Assembly: GCF_001280505.1 (NCBI RefSeq)
Contig: NZ_LBIO01000058.1
Location: 1-64,000, forward strand
Source of the DNA: Mangrovimonas sp. TPBH4
Lineage (GTDB): Bacteria > Bacteroidota > Bacteroidia > Flavobacteriales > Flavobacteriaceae
DNA: 64,000 bases
Direction of reading: 5' to 3'
The notes below the pieces were generated by a model. It ran no database searches. It saw only the letters and a list, made by a program, of their open reading frames with translations, and was not told where the DNA came from. Numbering within the stretch: the first letter of the stretch is position 1; the number at the start of each line of letters is the position of its first letter. Both the position numbers and the translations under genes were made by a program. Below are positions 52,589 through 62,017 of the stretch, piece after piece.

Positions 52589-54302
52589 TATTTTTTTGAC
52601 AGTAGATGTGCAAATGTGGACCTATATATTGGTAGGGTTAACTTTTTCATTGTATATAGGCATTGCCATTTGGTCTAGGGCAGGATCTACCAACGAATTT
52701 TATGTTGCGGGTGGAGGTGTCTCTCCTTTAGCCAATGGAATGGCCACCGCTGCCGATTGGATGAGTGCAGCGTCTTTTATTTCCATGGCGGGAATCATCT
52801 CTTTCAGTGGGTATGACGGTTCCGTTTATCTTATGGGATGGACTGGAGGTTATGTGTTATTAGCCTTGTTGTTGGCGCCTTATCTGAGGAAATTTGGGAA
52901 GTTTACCGTGCCAGATTTTATTGGGGATCGCTATTATTCCAAAACCGCTCGAATTGTAGCCGTGTTTTGTGCTTTGTTGGTGTCCTTTACCTATGTGGCG
53001 GGACAAATGCGTGGCGTTGGCGTAGTATTTTCGAGATTTTTGGAGGTGGATATTGATACCGGTGTGATTATCGGGATGCTTATTGTCTTGTTTTATGCTG
53101 TGTTGGGAGGGATGAAAGGGATTACCTATACACAGGTGGCGCAATATTGCGTGTTGATTTTCGCCTTTATGGTCCCGGCCATTTTTATTTCCATTCAAAT
53201 GACGGGAAATCCGATTCCGCAATTAGGATTTGGAAGTCAGTTGGCCGATGGTTCCGAAACCTATTTATTGGATAAATTGGATGGGCTTAGTGCTGAACTG
53301 GGCTTTTCGGAATATACCAACGGCTCAAAATCTTTAACGGATGTCTTTGCCATTACTTTGGCTTTGATGGTTGGAACGGCTGGATTGCCACATGTTATTG
53401 TTAGGTTTTTTACGGTGAAACGAGTGAAGGATGCCCGTAAATCGGCAGGTTTGGCCTTGTTGCTAATTGCTATTTTGTACACTACGGCTCCAGCTGTGGC
53501 GGTATTTGCTAGAACCAATATGATTGAAACGGTGTCGAATAAAGCCTATGCTTCCGTTCCGGATTGGTTCAAAAAATGGGAAACTACAGGTTTAATTTCC
53601 TTTACGGATAAAAACAATGATGGAATCATCAATTATGTGGCAGATGAAACTCAAAATGAACTCAAGGTTGATAATGATATTATGGTTTTGGCAAATCCAG
53701 AAATCGCCAAATTGCCCAATTGGGTGATTGCCCTTGTGGCGGCTGGTGGCTTGGCTGCAGCTTTGTCTACAGCAGCCGGTTTACTGTTGGTGATTTCTGC
53801 TTCAGTATCTCATGACTTGATCAAAAAAATCATCAAACCAAACATTTCTGAAAATGGAGAGCTTATCGGAGCAAGATTATCGGCTGTTGGGGCGGTTTGT
53901 GTGGCTGGATATTTCGGTATCAATCCTCCAGATTTTGTTGCGGCTGTTGTGGCACTGGCTTTTGGGTTGGCCGCCGCTTCCTTTTTTCCGGCCATTATTT
54001 TGGGAATTTTCTATAAAAAAATGAACAAAGAAGGGGCGATTGCGGGGATGATTGTGGGGATTTCTTTAATGCTGTTCTACATGATCAAATACAAATTGGG
54101 CTGGTTGGATGAGGAGCTTCCGGATAAAAGTGAATGGTGGTTTGGTATTTCTCCTGAAGGCTTTGGGAGTATCGCCATGCTATGCAATTTTATTGTGTCT
54201 ATTGTCATCATGAAGTTTACAAAGGCTCCGCCAGAGGATGTTCAGGAAATTGTGGAACTTATTAGGATCCCGAGTGGTGCTAAAGAAGCGCAGGGACATT
54301 AG
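52572..54302 (+). CDS. Sodium:solute symporter, large subunit (SSS family)
   Basis: A 576-residue symporter of the SSS family, subgroup paired with DUF4212. It includes FYVAGGGVSPLANGMATAADWMSAASFI in the second helix region, YVAGQMRGVGVVFSR, LPHVIVRFFTVK and LAAALSTAAGLLLVISASVSHD. Related pairs transport acetate and other short carboxylates. The acetyl-CoA synthetase gene in the same stretch makes acetate a reasonable guess, not a certainty. Confidence 0.92.
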   Translation: MAMMNNIFLTVDVQMWTYILVGLTFSLYIGIAIWSRAGSTNEFYVAGGGVSPLANGMATAADWMSAASFISMAGIISFSGYDGSVYLMGWTGGYVLLALLLAPYLRKFGKFTVPDFIGDRYYSKTARIVAVFCALLVSFTYVAGQMRGVGVVFSRFLEVDIDTGVIIGMLIVLFYAVLGGMKGITYTQVAQYCVLIFAFMVPAIFISIQMTGNPIPQLGFGSQLADGSETYLLDKLDGLSAELGFSEYTNGSKSLTDVFAITLALMVGTAGLPHVIVRFFTVKRVKDARKSAGLALLLIAILYTTAPAVAVFARTNMIETVSNKAYASVPDWFKKWETTGLISFTDKNNDGIINYVADETQNELKVDNDIMVLANPEIAKLPNWVIALVAAGGLAAALSTAAGLLLVISASVSHDLIKKIIKPNISENGELIGARLSAVGAVCVAGYFGINPPDFVAAVVALAFGLAAASFFPAIILGIFYKKMNKEGAIAGMIVGISLMLFYMIKYKLGWLDEELPDKSEWWFGISPEGFGSIAMLCNFIVSIVIMKFTKAPPEDVQEIVELIRIPSGAKEAQGH

Positions 54303-54411
54303 AGAAAGTTTCTTACTGTTGCTGTTACATTTTATTCAATTTTGACAAAATATTACTACCATGTCTGCGCATTAATAAATAACTTGCCGACTCAATAAAA
54401 ACTACTGAAAA

Positions 54412-55776
54412 ATGAAATTTCCGAAGGATTTTGTATGGGGTTCGGCAACCTCTTCCTATCAAATTGAAGGTGCATGGAATACAGATGGTCGTGGGCCATC
54501 TATTTGGGACGCTTTTTGCCAAATACCGGGCAAAGTGTTTGAAGGAGATACGGGCGATGTTGCTTGTGATCATTATCATAAAATGAAGGAAGATGTGGCC
54601 CTAATGAAGCAAATGGGGCTTACGGCCTACCGATTTTCTATTTCGTGGTCGCGTATTTTTCCTCAGGGACAAGGCGAAATCAACGAAAAGGGAATTCAAT
54701 TTTATTCAGAGTTAATTGACGAGCTTTTAGCGAATGACATAGAGCCTTGGGTGACTTTGTACCATTGGGATTTACCTCTGGCACTTCAGTTGGAAATGGA
54801 CGGATGGCTTAACAAGGAAATCACCGATGTGTTTGTGGACTATGCCCAATTGTGTTTTGAGCGTTTTGGAGATCGTGTAAAACATTGGATTACGTTCAAT
54901 GAGGCTTGGGTTGTGGCTATTTTGGGTTACGGCCAAGGCGTGTTTGCACCGGGACGTATTTCGAATACAGAGCCTTATTTGGCTGGACACCATATTTTGA
55001 TTGCCCATGCCAAGGCGGTACAACTTTACAGAACTAAATTTCAAAAGGAACAAGAAGGAAAAATTGGCATTACCAATAATTGTGATTGGAGAGAGCCTTT
55101 AACCGATGCTGTTGAAGACCAAAAGGCGGCTCAACGTGCTTTGGAATTCTTCTTGGCTTGGTTTGCAGATCCCATTTATTTTGGAAAATATCCAAAATGT
55201 ATGGAAGATCGTTTGGGAGACCGTTTGCCTAAGTTTACGGAGGAAGAACGCCAGATGCTTTTAGGTTCCACGGACTTTTTTGGTTTGAACCATTATACAA
55301 CTATGTTGGCTTCGGAAGCTAAACAAATCAATGCAGGTTCGGTTTATGGTAACGGAGGTTTGAGTGAGGATCAAGATGTGAATTTAGCATTGGATCCCAA
55401 TTGGGAATTAACCGAAATGCAATGGGCTGTTGTGCCCTGGGGCTGTAGAAAATTGTTGCATTGGATTTCCGATCGTTATGACCATCCAAATATTGTCATT
55501 ACCGAAAATGGCTGTGCTTATGACGACCAACTTGAAAATGGCGAAGTCAATGATGCAAAACGTGTGGAATTCTTTAAAGGCTATTTGGAAGAATGTGCCA
55601 AAGCCATTGAAGAGGGGGTGAACCTAACAGGCTACTTTGCTTGGTCCTTTATGGATAACTTTGAATGGGCGTCGGGCTACAGCAAGCGTTTTGGAATGCA
55701 CTATGTAGATTTTGATACTTTGGAGCGCACACCTAAAGCTTCGGCTAAATGGTTTGCAGACTTTTTAAAGCAATAA
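54412..55776 (+). CDS. GH1 beta-glucosidase
   Basis: A 454-residue glycoside hydrolase family 1 enzyme without signal peptide. The N-terminal signature FVWGSATSSYQIEGAW, acid/base Glu in WITFNEAW and nucleophile Glu in IVITENGCAYDD are all present, with the aglycone-site SFMDNFEWASGYSKRFG near the end. It would release glucose from cellobiose or other beta-glucosides in the cytoplasm. Its stop codon directly abuts the stop of the AraC gene on the other strand. Confidence 0.96.
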   Translation: MKFPKDFVWGSATSSYQIEGAWNTDGRGPSIWDAFCQIPGKVFEGDTGDVACDHYHKMKEDVALMKQMGLTAYRFSISWSRIFPQGQGEINEKGIQFYSELIDELLANDIEPWVTLYHWDLPLALQLEMDGWLNKEITDVFVDYAQLCFERFGDRVKHWITFNEAWVVAILGYGQGVFAPGRISNTEPYLAGHHILIAHAKAVQLYRTKFQKEQEGKIGITNNCDWREPLTDAVEDQKAAQRALEFFLAWFADPIYFGKYPKCMEDRLGDRLPKFTEEERQMLLGSTDFFGLNHYTTMLASEAKQINAGSVYGNGGLSEDQDVNLALDPNWELTEMQWAVVPWGCRKLLHWISDRYDHPNIVITENGCAYDDQLENGEVNDAKRVEFFKGYLEECAKAIEEGVNLTGYFAWSFMDNFEWASGYSKRFGMHYVDFDTLERTPKASAKWFADFLKQ

Positions 55777-56694
55777 TTACTTACTGATTGAGGCCTTAAA
55801 TTGTTGCGGTGTCATCAATTCCAGCTTTTTGAACTGTCGGTTGAAATAGCTGGTATTGTTGAACCCTGATTTAAATGCAATTTCAGACATTCTAAAATCC
55901 TTGACTTCCTTCATTAGCTTTTTGGAAAACTTGATTTTTTCGGAGTTAATGTAATCTATAGGGGAAATACCAAGGGTGTTTTTGAATTTCTTATGAAAAT
56001 GAGAGGTACTCATACAGGCTTTTTCAGCCAATAAATCTACGGTTATATCCTTGTTGGTAAGATTGTCCTTAATATACTTAAGGACCATTCCAATACGGGT
56101 ATCATTAAACATATGGTCAGGGTCATTTAGTAAAAAGGCCTTGGCTTTTGTTTGTAATAACCTTACAATCAGCTCTTGAATCATCAAATCCAAAAGCACA
56201 TCTTTGGATTTGTTACTATTGGTAAAAGTATACACCAAGCGCTCCACCAAATGGTTTACATCGGTATTGTTGATTAGGTGAGAGGCTGTTTCATTCAGTT
56301 TCCACGAATTATTCTCATTCTCTATAGTCACCTTCTGATTAAACTTTTCTACCACTTCATCTATTTTGCCTTCATCAATTCCCAAAGCCAAACACTGTGT
56401 TGGGCTTTCAGCGGTTGCTAAAGGAAAGTCAATAACCATTTCCTTGTTGGTAGGCATCACTACCGATTCACCCGGATAGAAATCAAAAGCAGGCATGCCA
56501 TCCAAATGCATCACTTTTTTTCCTGTAAGCATACTAGCAATAATTGGGAAATCGAACGTTAAGGAAACCTGTTCTGCATAGGCGTGGGTTTCGTAAATAT
56601 TCAATTCGGCATAGTCCGCATTATAGGTTGTTCTGTTCTCTACTAGTGTGGTTAGTTTCCTGTGTTTTTTATGTTGATTCAACAAGGAATTCAT
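55777..56694 (-). CDS. AraC-family transcriptional regulator
   Basis: A 305-residue regulator. The C-terminal AraC domain (about 205-305) has two helix-turn-helix units: LAEKACMSTSHFHKKFKNTLG and MSEIAFKSGFNNTSYFNRQFKK. The N-terminal half resembles the AraC_N (PF06719) type linked with aldehyde or alcohol metabolism. It is divergent from the aldehyde dehydrogenase gene across a 223-bp region with repeated half-sites, so it most likely controls that gene. Confidence 0.92.
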   Translation of the reverse strand: MNSLLNQHKKHRKLTTLVENRTTYNADYAELNIYETHAYAEQVSLTFDFPIIASMLTGKKVMHLDGMPAFDFYPGESVVMPTNKEMVIDFPLATAESPTQCLALGIDEGKIDEVVEKFNQKVTIENENNSWKLNETASHLINNTDVNHLVERLVYTFTNSNKSKDVLLDLMIQELIVRLLQTKAKAFLLNDPDHMFNDTRIGMVLKYIKDNLTNKDITVDLLAEKACMSTSHFHKKFKNTLGISPIDYINSEKIKFSKKLMKEVKDFRMSEIAFKSGFNNTSYFNRQFKKLELMTPQQFKASISK

Positions 56695-56747
56695 AGCGTG
56701 ATTTTCAAATTATTCAAAAAAAGGTTGAAATGATAGGTTTGTTCAAA

Positions 56748-56848
56748 AATATGATAATTATGTTCAATAAATTGCTAATATGGTAAAATATATTTATAAA
56801 AGTTACACAATAGTCAAATATTTAGGCTTCAAATTGCAAACATGGTAA
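56748..56848 (+). promoter_or_regulatory. Direct-repeat half-sites, probable AraC operator
   Basis: Two copies of AAATTGCnAAnATGGTAA (56769-56786 and 56831-56848, 16 of 18 bases equal) stand 62 bp apart, about six helical turns. A partial third copy AATATGATAA is at 56748-56757. They sit between the divergent AraC and aldehyde dehydrogenase genes. Confidence 0.55.
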
Positions 56849-56917
56849 TTTTAGTTCGTGTTGTAACGTTTTGATTTGAAGTTGTTTAAAAAGTTAAACT
56901 TAAAAAGTGAAAAAAAA

Positions 56918-58417
56918 ATGAGTTATTCTAAACCAAAATTTAAGGACACCTACCACAATTTTATCAATGGGAAGTTTGTGCCACCTGTTGGGGGTGATTA
57001 TTTTGAAAACACCTCACCCGTAGATAATAGCCTAATCGCTAAGTATCCTAGATCACAAAAAGAGGATATAGAATTGGCCTTGGATGCGGCCAATGCGGCC
57101 AAAGAAGCGTGGGGCAATACTTCGGCCACTGAGCGCTCTTTATTATTGAACAAAGTAGCCGATATTATTGAAGACAATTTGGAAGAGTTTGCTTTGGTGG
57201 AAACCTGCGACAACGGAAAGCCAATCCGTGAAACCCTAAATGCCGATGTGCCATTGTCGGCAGATCATTGGCGCTATTTTGCGGCTTGTATTCGTTCAGA
57301 AGAAGGGACGGCTTCCGAATTGGACGCCAATACACTTTCCATGAATATTAAAGAACCACTTGGTGTGGTGGGGCAAATCATTCCTTGGAATTTTCCTCTA
57401 TTAATGTTATCATGGAAATTACCACCAGCTTTGGCTACAGGGAACTGCGTGGTGTTGAAACCAGCCGAACAAACCCCTTCCTCAGCCACTTTGTTGATGG
57501 AAAAAATTGCAGATGTGTTTCCTCCCGGTGTTGTTAATGTAGTACATGGTTTTGGGCCAGAGGCAGGAAAACCTTTGGCATCGAGTTCAAGAGTGGATAA
57601 AGTTGCCTTCACTGGTGAAACCACCACAGGACAATTAATCATGCAATACGCCTCTAAAAATCTCAATCCGGTGACCATGGAATTGGGAGGGAAATCACCT
57701 AATATTTTCTTTAATAGTGTGATGGATGCAGATGATGCTTATTTGGATAAAGCTATTGAAGGAGCGGTATTGTTTGCCTTTAACCAAGGGGAGGTATGTA
57801 CATGCCCTTCCAGATTGTTGGTTCAAGAGGATATCTACGATCAATTTATGGAGCGCGTTATTGCAAGAACCAATGCCATCGTTCAAGGGAATCCTTATGA
57901 TACCAATACGATGGTGGGAGCTCAGGCTTCGAACGATCAGTATGAAAAGATTCAATCTTATTTAAAAATAGGGAAAGAAGAAGGTGCCAAAGTACTCTCA
58001 GGAGGGGAGGCCAATAAGTTGGATGGTGATTTAGCCAATGGATTTTATATTAAGCCTACCATTTTGGAAGGACACAATAAAATGCGTGTATTTCAGGAGG
58101 AAATCTTTGGACCAGTGGTATGTGTGACCAAATTTAAGGATGAAGCTGAAGCCATTGAAATTGCAAACGATACACTTTATGGATTGGGAGCAGGAGTTTG
58201 GACACGTGACGCCCACCAATTGTATCAAATTCCTAGAGCAATAAAAGCAGGTAGGGTTTGGGTAAACTGTTACCATGCCTATCCTGCGCATGCACCGTTT
58301 GGAGGCTATAAAAAATCAGGATTTGGTAGAGAAAACCATGTTATGATGCTTAACTATTACCGCCAAACCAAGAATATGCTCATTTCTTATGATAAGAATA
58401 AACTAGGCTTTTTTTAG
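56918..58417 (+). CDS. Aldehyde dehydrogenase (NAD-type)
   Basis: A 499-residue aldehyde dehydrogenase of the AldB/AcoD/ExaC type, oxidising acetaldehyde or similar to the acid. Features are [49 protein letters not shown] and catalytic Cys in [11 protein letters not shown], with the terminal [14 protein letters not shown]. The ATG at 56918 is chosen; an in-frame TTG at 56876 would add 14 lysine-rich residues with no family match. A DUF779 gene follows, a recurring partner. Confidence 0.95.
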   Translation: MSYSKPKFKDTYHNFINGKFVPPVGGDYFENTSPVDNSLIAKYPRSQKEDIELALDAANAAKEAWGNTSATERSLLLNKVADIIEDNLEEFALVETCDNGKPIRETLNADVPLSADHWRYFAACIRSEEGTASELDANTLSMNIKEPLGVVGQIIPWNFPLLMLSWKLPPALATGNCVVLKPAEQTPSSATLLMEKIADVFPPGVVNVVHGFGPEAGKPLASSSRVDKVAFTGETTTGQLIMQYASKNLNPVTMELGGKSPNIFFNSVMDADDAYLDKAIEGAVLFAFNQGEVCTCPSRLLVQEDIYDQFMERVIARTNAIVQGNPYDTNTMVGAQASNDQYEKIQSYLKIGKEEGAKVLSGGEANKLDGDLANGFYIKPTILEGHNKMRVFQEEIFGPVVCVTKFKDEAEAIEIANDTLYGLGAGVWTRDAHQLYQIPRAIKAGRVWVNCYHAYPAHAPFGGYKKSGFGRENHVMMLNYYRQTKNMLISYDKNKLGFF

Positions 58418-58439
58418 AAGTAATTGATAGCAATTGAAG

Positions 58440-58472
58440 AAGGCTGATGTCCCCAAAGTCAGCCTTTTTTTT
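58440..58472 (+). terminator. Terminator after the aldehyde dehydrogenase gene
   Basis: An 8-bp stem (AAGGCTGA with TCAGCCTT) and 11-nt loop is followed by eight T. It lies 11 bp before the DUF779 start, so it may act as an attenuating rather than absolute stop. Confidence 0.7.
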
Positions 58473-58483
58473 ATCTTATAACT

Positions 58484-58843
58484 ATGGAACGATTAGCAAT
58501 TACAGAAAAGGCCGCTGAAATAGTAGAGACACTAAAGGAGAAGTATGGAGCGCTTATTTTTCATCAAAGTGGTGGCTGTTGCGATGGATCCTCGCCAATG
58601 ATTTTAGAAAAAGAAGACATGTATATTGATGAGAGCGATGTGCTATTGGGGTATTTAAACGACATTCCTTTTTATATGAATCGCGATCAGTTTGAATATT
58701 GGAAACACACCCATTTAACAGTAGATGTCACTGAGGGAAGAGGGGCTAGTTTCTCTCTGGAAATACCTTTGGGTGTCAGGTTTTTGATTCATTCAAGGTT
58801 GTTGTCCGAAGAGGAAGAGGCTTTTTTCAATAAGAAAGAATAG
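58484..58843 (+). CDS. DUF779 protein
   Basis: A 119-residue protein of the DUF779 family, recognisable from LIFHQSGGCCDGSSPM and GVRFLIHSRLLSEEE. The family is commonly found next to AldB/AcoD-type aldehyde dehydrogenases, as here; the CC pair and histidines suggest metal or redox chemistry. Its molecular function is not established. Confidence 0.92.
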   Translation: MERLAITEKAAEIVETLKEKYGALIFHQSGGCCDGSSPMILEKEDMYIDESDVLLGYLNDIPFYMNRDQFEYWKHTHLTVDVTEGRGASFSLEIPLGVRFLIHSRLLSEEEEAFFNKKE

Positions 58844-58991
58844 GATTTATCGTTAATCTTTTGAGTAGGATACTTCCGTCGACAGAAAAATGTTGTCGGT
58901 AGAAAAAGAACTGTCTCTAAACATAATTTTTATAACTTAGAACCAAATCAATTCTCTCAATTTGTCAAAATTGGGGTACAAATTTTAATAC

Positions 58992-60899
58992 ATGAGTCAT
59001 TATCATATAAAACATTTAGAAGAATATTACCAAGTGTACCGAAAGTCGGTAAGGGAACCAGAAAATTTTTGGGAAGAAATTGCAGAAGAACACTTTTTGT
59101 GGCGAAAAAAATGGGATAAAGTCCTGAGTTGGGATTTTACCAAACCGGAAGTGAAATGGTTTGAAGGAGCCCAATTGAACATAACAGAAAACTGTATCGA
59201 CAGACATCTATCTACAAGAGGGGACAAAACCGCGATTCTCTTTGAACCGAATGACCCAAATGAACCAGCAGAACACATTACCTACAGACAACTTTATGAA
59301 CGCGTGAATCAGTTTGCCAATGTACTGAAGGAACAGGGCATTCAAAGAGGGGATAGAGTATGTATTTATGTGCCGATGATTCCTGAATTGGCGATTTCCA
59401 TTTTGGCCTGTGCTAGAATTGGGGCTATTCACTCGGTGGTATTTGCAGGCTTTTCTTCCAAAGCATTAGCTACAAGAATCAATGATAGTGAATGTAAATT
59501 AGTAGTTACTGCAGATGGTTCGTATCGAGGAGCAAAAACTATCGATTTAAAAGGTATTGTAGATGAAGCTCTTCAGAACTGTCCTTCCGTGAAAAGTGTT
59601 TTGGTGGTTAAACGCACCAATGAAGACGTTCATATGGAAGCAGGTCGTGACCATTGGCTGGAACCTTTATTGGATAAGGCCTCCAAAGAAGGAAAGGCGG
59701 AAATCATGAATGCCGAAGATCCTTTGTTCATTTTATATACTTCTGGATCTACGGGAAGACCAAAAGGGATGGTACATACTTCGGCTGGTTATATGGTGTA
59801 TACAGCCTACACATTTAAAAACACGTTTCAGTATAGAGAGCATGACATCTTTTGGTGTACCGCCGATATAGGTTGGATTACGGGCCATAGCTACATTGTA
59901 TACGGACCGTTGGCAAATGGCGCCACAACCGTGATGTTTGAAGGCGTACCAAGTTACCCTGATTTTGGACGCTTCTGGGAAATTGTTCAGAAGCACAAAG
60001 TCACCCAATTTTACACAGCGCCTACGGCTATTAGAGCGCTAGCAAAACAAGGTGTGGAATTGGTTGATAAATATGATTTGTCTTCCTTGAAAGTGTTGGG
60101 GTCGGTTGGTGAGCCTATTAATGAAGAGGCCTGGCACTGGTACAACGATACCATAGGGAAAGGGAAAAGCCCTATTGTTGATACCTGGTGGCAAACTGAA
60201 ACAGGAGGCATCATGATCACGCCAATTCCTTTTGTAACACCTACAAAGCCTACCTATGCCACTTTGCCATTTATTGGGGTACAACCAGCATTAATGGATG
60301 ATAATGGCCAAGAAATAAAAGGCAACCAAGTAGATGGGAAATTATGTATTAAATTCCCTTGGCCTTCTATGGCCCGAACCATTTGGGGAGATCACCAAAG
60401 GTATAAAGACACGTATTTTTCTGCTTTTGAAAATAAATATTTTACAGGGGATGGAGCCTTGCGAGATGAAGTTGGCTACTATCGTATCACAGGTCGAGTG
60501 GATGATGTAATTATTGTTTCTGGACATAACCTTGGAACAGCACCAATTGAGGACGCCATCAACGAACACCCTGCAGTGTCAGAATCTGCAATTGTTGGGT
60601 TCCCGCATGATGTGAAAGGAAATGCGCTATATGGTTATGTAACTTTGAAAGATACGGGTGAAAGCAGAAACCATGAGAACCTTCGTAAGGAGATCAACCA
60701 ATTGATAACCGATCGTATTGGACCTATTGCTAAGTTGGACAAAATTCAGTTTACCCAAGGATTGCCAAAAACACGAAGTGGTAAGATCATGCGTCGTATT
60801 CTTCGTAAAATAGCGAGTAACGACACTTCTAATCTTGGAGATACCAGCACATTGTTAAACCCTGAGGTAGTTCAGGAGATTATGGATAACGTGCTATAG
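58992..60899 (+). CDS. acs: Acetyl-CoA synthetase
   Basis: A 635-residue AMP-forming acetate-CoA ligase. The P-loop-like LYTSGSTGRPKGMVHT, VDTWWQTETGG, DDVIIVSGHNLGTAPIEDAI and the acetylatable lysine in KTRSGKIMRRILR are present. The segment usually carrying VSGHRLG reads VSGHNLG here. It activates acetate made by the aldehyde dehydrogenase or imported by the SSS symporter. Confidence 0.97.
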   Translation: MSHYHIKHLEEYYQVYRKSVREPENFWEEIAEEHFLWRKKWDKVLSWDFTKPEVKWFEGAQLNITENCIDRHLSTRGDKTAILFEPNDPNEPAEHITYRQLYERVNQFANVLKEQGIQRGDRVCIYVPMIPELAISILACARIGAIHSVVFAGFSSKALATRINDSECKLVVTADGSYRGAKTIDLKGIVDEALQNCPSVKSVLVVKRTNEDVHMEAGRDHWLEPLLDKASKEGKAEIMNAEDPLFILYTSGSTGRPKGMVHTSAGYMVYTAYTFKNTFQYREHDIFWCTADIGWITGHSYIVYGPLANGATTVMFEGVPSYPDFGRFWEIVQKHKVTQFYTAPTAIRALAKQGVELVDKYDLSSLKVLGSVGEPINEEAWHWYNDTIGKGKSPIVDTWWQTETGGIMITPIPFVTPTKPTYATLPFIGVQPALMDDNGQEIKGNQVDGKLCIKFPWPSMARTIWGDHQRYKDTYFSAFENKYFTGDGALRDEVGYYRITGRVDDVIIVSGHNLGTAPIEDAINEHPAVSESAIVGFPHDVKGNALYGYVTLKDTGESRNHENLRKEINQLITDRIGPIAKLDKIQFTQGLPKTRSGKIMRRILRKIASNDTSNLGDTSTLLNPEVVQEIMDNVL

Positions 60900-61027
60900 G
60901 TTTGACAATTATTAAGTTAGATTCATAGGTTAAGTATTTTCTTTATTTGTTAAGATTTATTGGTCAAAAGGGGGCATTATTTTTTATATTTCAACTCTTA
61001 AACTGTAACCAAACCTAATCTTAAATC

Positions 61028-61930
61028 ATGAAAAAGATTGTACTTAACCTATGTTTTTTAATGCTATTACAGTTGGGCTATTCCCAAACTGAAACTGACA
61101 CCATTTCCTTTGACTTGGATGTTGTAAAGTTCTACACAGATAGCATCAACAATTCCTTTGAATTTCAAAAGGGAACTATCACTTTGCAGGATGGCATTGC
61201 CACTTTGGAAGTCCCTCAAGGCTTTAAATATCTAGATCCAGAACAAAGTAATTACGTGCTTACAGAGCTTTGGGAAAATCCACCAAGTGAAACCTTAGGG
61301 TTGTTATTTCCGGAGAATATGTTTCCTCTTAGTGATAACTTCACCTATTGCGTAGAAATAGGGTATTCCGAAGAAGGTTATATCGAAGATGAAGATGCCG
61401 AAGATTTAGACTATGACGATCTATTAGAGGAAATGCAGGAGGATATCAAAGCAGGTAATCCAGAGCGTGTGGTACAAGGGTACGGCGAAATGGAATTGGT
61501 AGGATGGGCTTCTGCACCATACTATGATAATGTGACTAAAAAGCTGCACTGGGCCAAGGAATTACATTTTGAAGGAACAGATATCAATACGTTGAATTAT
61601 AACATTAGAGTGCTGGGGAGAAAGGGATACCTTAATTTGAATGCCATTGGGGATATCGATATGTTGGATACATTCAACCGAGACAGAGATCAAATTATTG
61701 AGAGTGTAAGATTTTCAGAAGGTAATCGCTACTCCGATTTTAATCCTGATTTAGACGAAGTGGCTGCCTATGGCATTGGAGGACTTATTGCCGGAAAAGT
61801 ATTGGCTAAAGCTGGCTTTTTTGCATTGCTTATAAAATTTTGGAAAATTATTGCCGTTGGAGCTGTGGCTTTATTCAGTGGTTTTAGAAAGCGTTTGTTT
61901 GGAGGTAAAAATGAGGAACCGGAAGCCTAA
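61028..61930 (+). CDS. DUF2167 membrane protein
   Basis: A 300-residue DUF2167 protein with signal peptide (MKKIVLNLCFLMLLQLGYSQ). Family features are LVGWASAPYYDNVTKKLHWAKE in pieces, LNYNIRVLGRKGYLNLN and the C-terminal AAYGIGGLIAGKVLAKAGF, followed by a second membrane helix and a short basic-acidic tail. The function is unknown. A strongly acidic stretch (about residues 113-135) is noteworthy. Confidence 0.9.
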   Translation: MKKIVLNLCFLMLLQLGYSQTETDTISFDLDVVKFYTDSINNSFEFQKGTITLQDGIATLEVPQGFKYLDPEQSNYVLTELWENPPSETLGLLFPENMFPLSDNFTYCVEIGYSEEGYIEDEDAEDLDYDDLLEEMQEDIKAGNPERVVQGYGEMELVGWASAPYYDNVTKKLHWAKELHFEGTDINTLNYNIRVLGRKGYLNLNAIGDIDMLDTFNRDRDQIIESVRFSEGNRYSDFNPDLDEVAAYGIGGLIAGKVLAKAGFFALLIKFWKIIAVGAVALFSGFRKRLFGGKNEEPEA

Positions 61931-61948
61931 TATTTCAAAACGTATAAA

Positions 61949-61975
61949 AAAAAAAAAGGGAGTATAAATTTTATA
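61949..61975. terminator. Bidirectional terminator between the DUF2167 and GH2 genes
   Basis: A 9-bp stem GGAGTATAA/TTATACTCC with a 3-nt loop is flanked by an A-run on one side and a T-run on the other, between convergent genes. Confidence 0.85.
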
Positions 61976-62017
61976 CTCCTTTTTTATTGGATTATAGGTA
62001 AATAGTCGTGATCCTGT

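Noticed and set aside
56876..56917. TTG start for the aldehyde dehydrogenase
   Set aside because: The 14 extra residues are lysine-rich and unlike the family; the ATG at 56918 fits.
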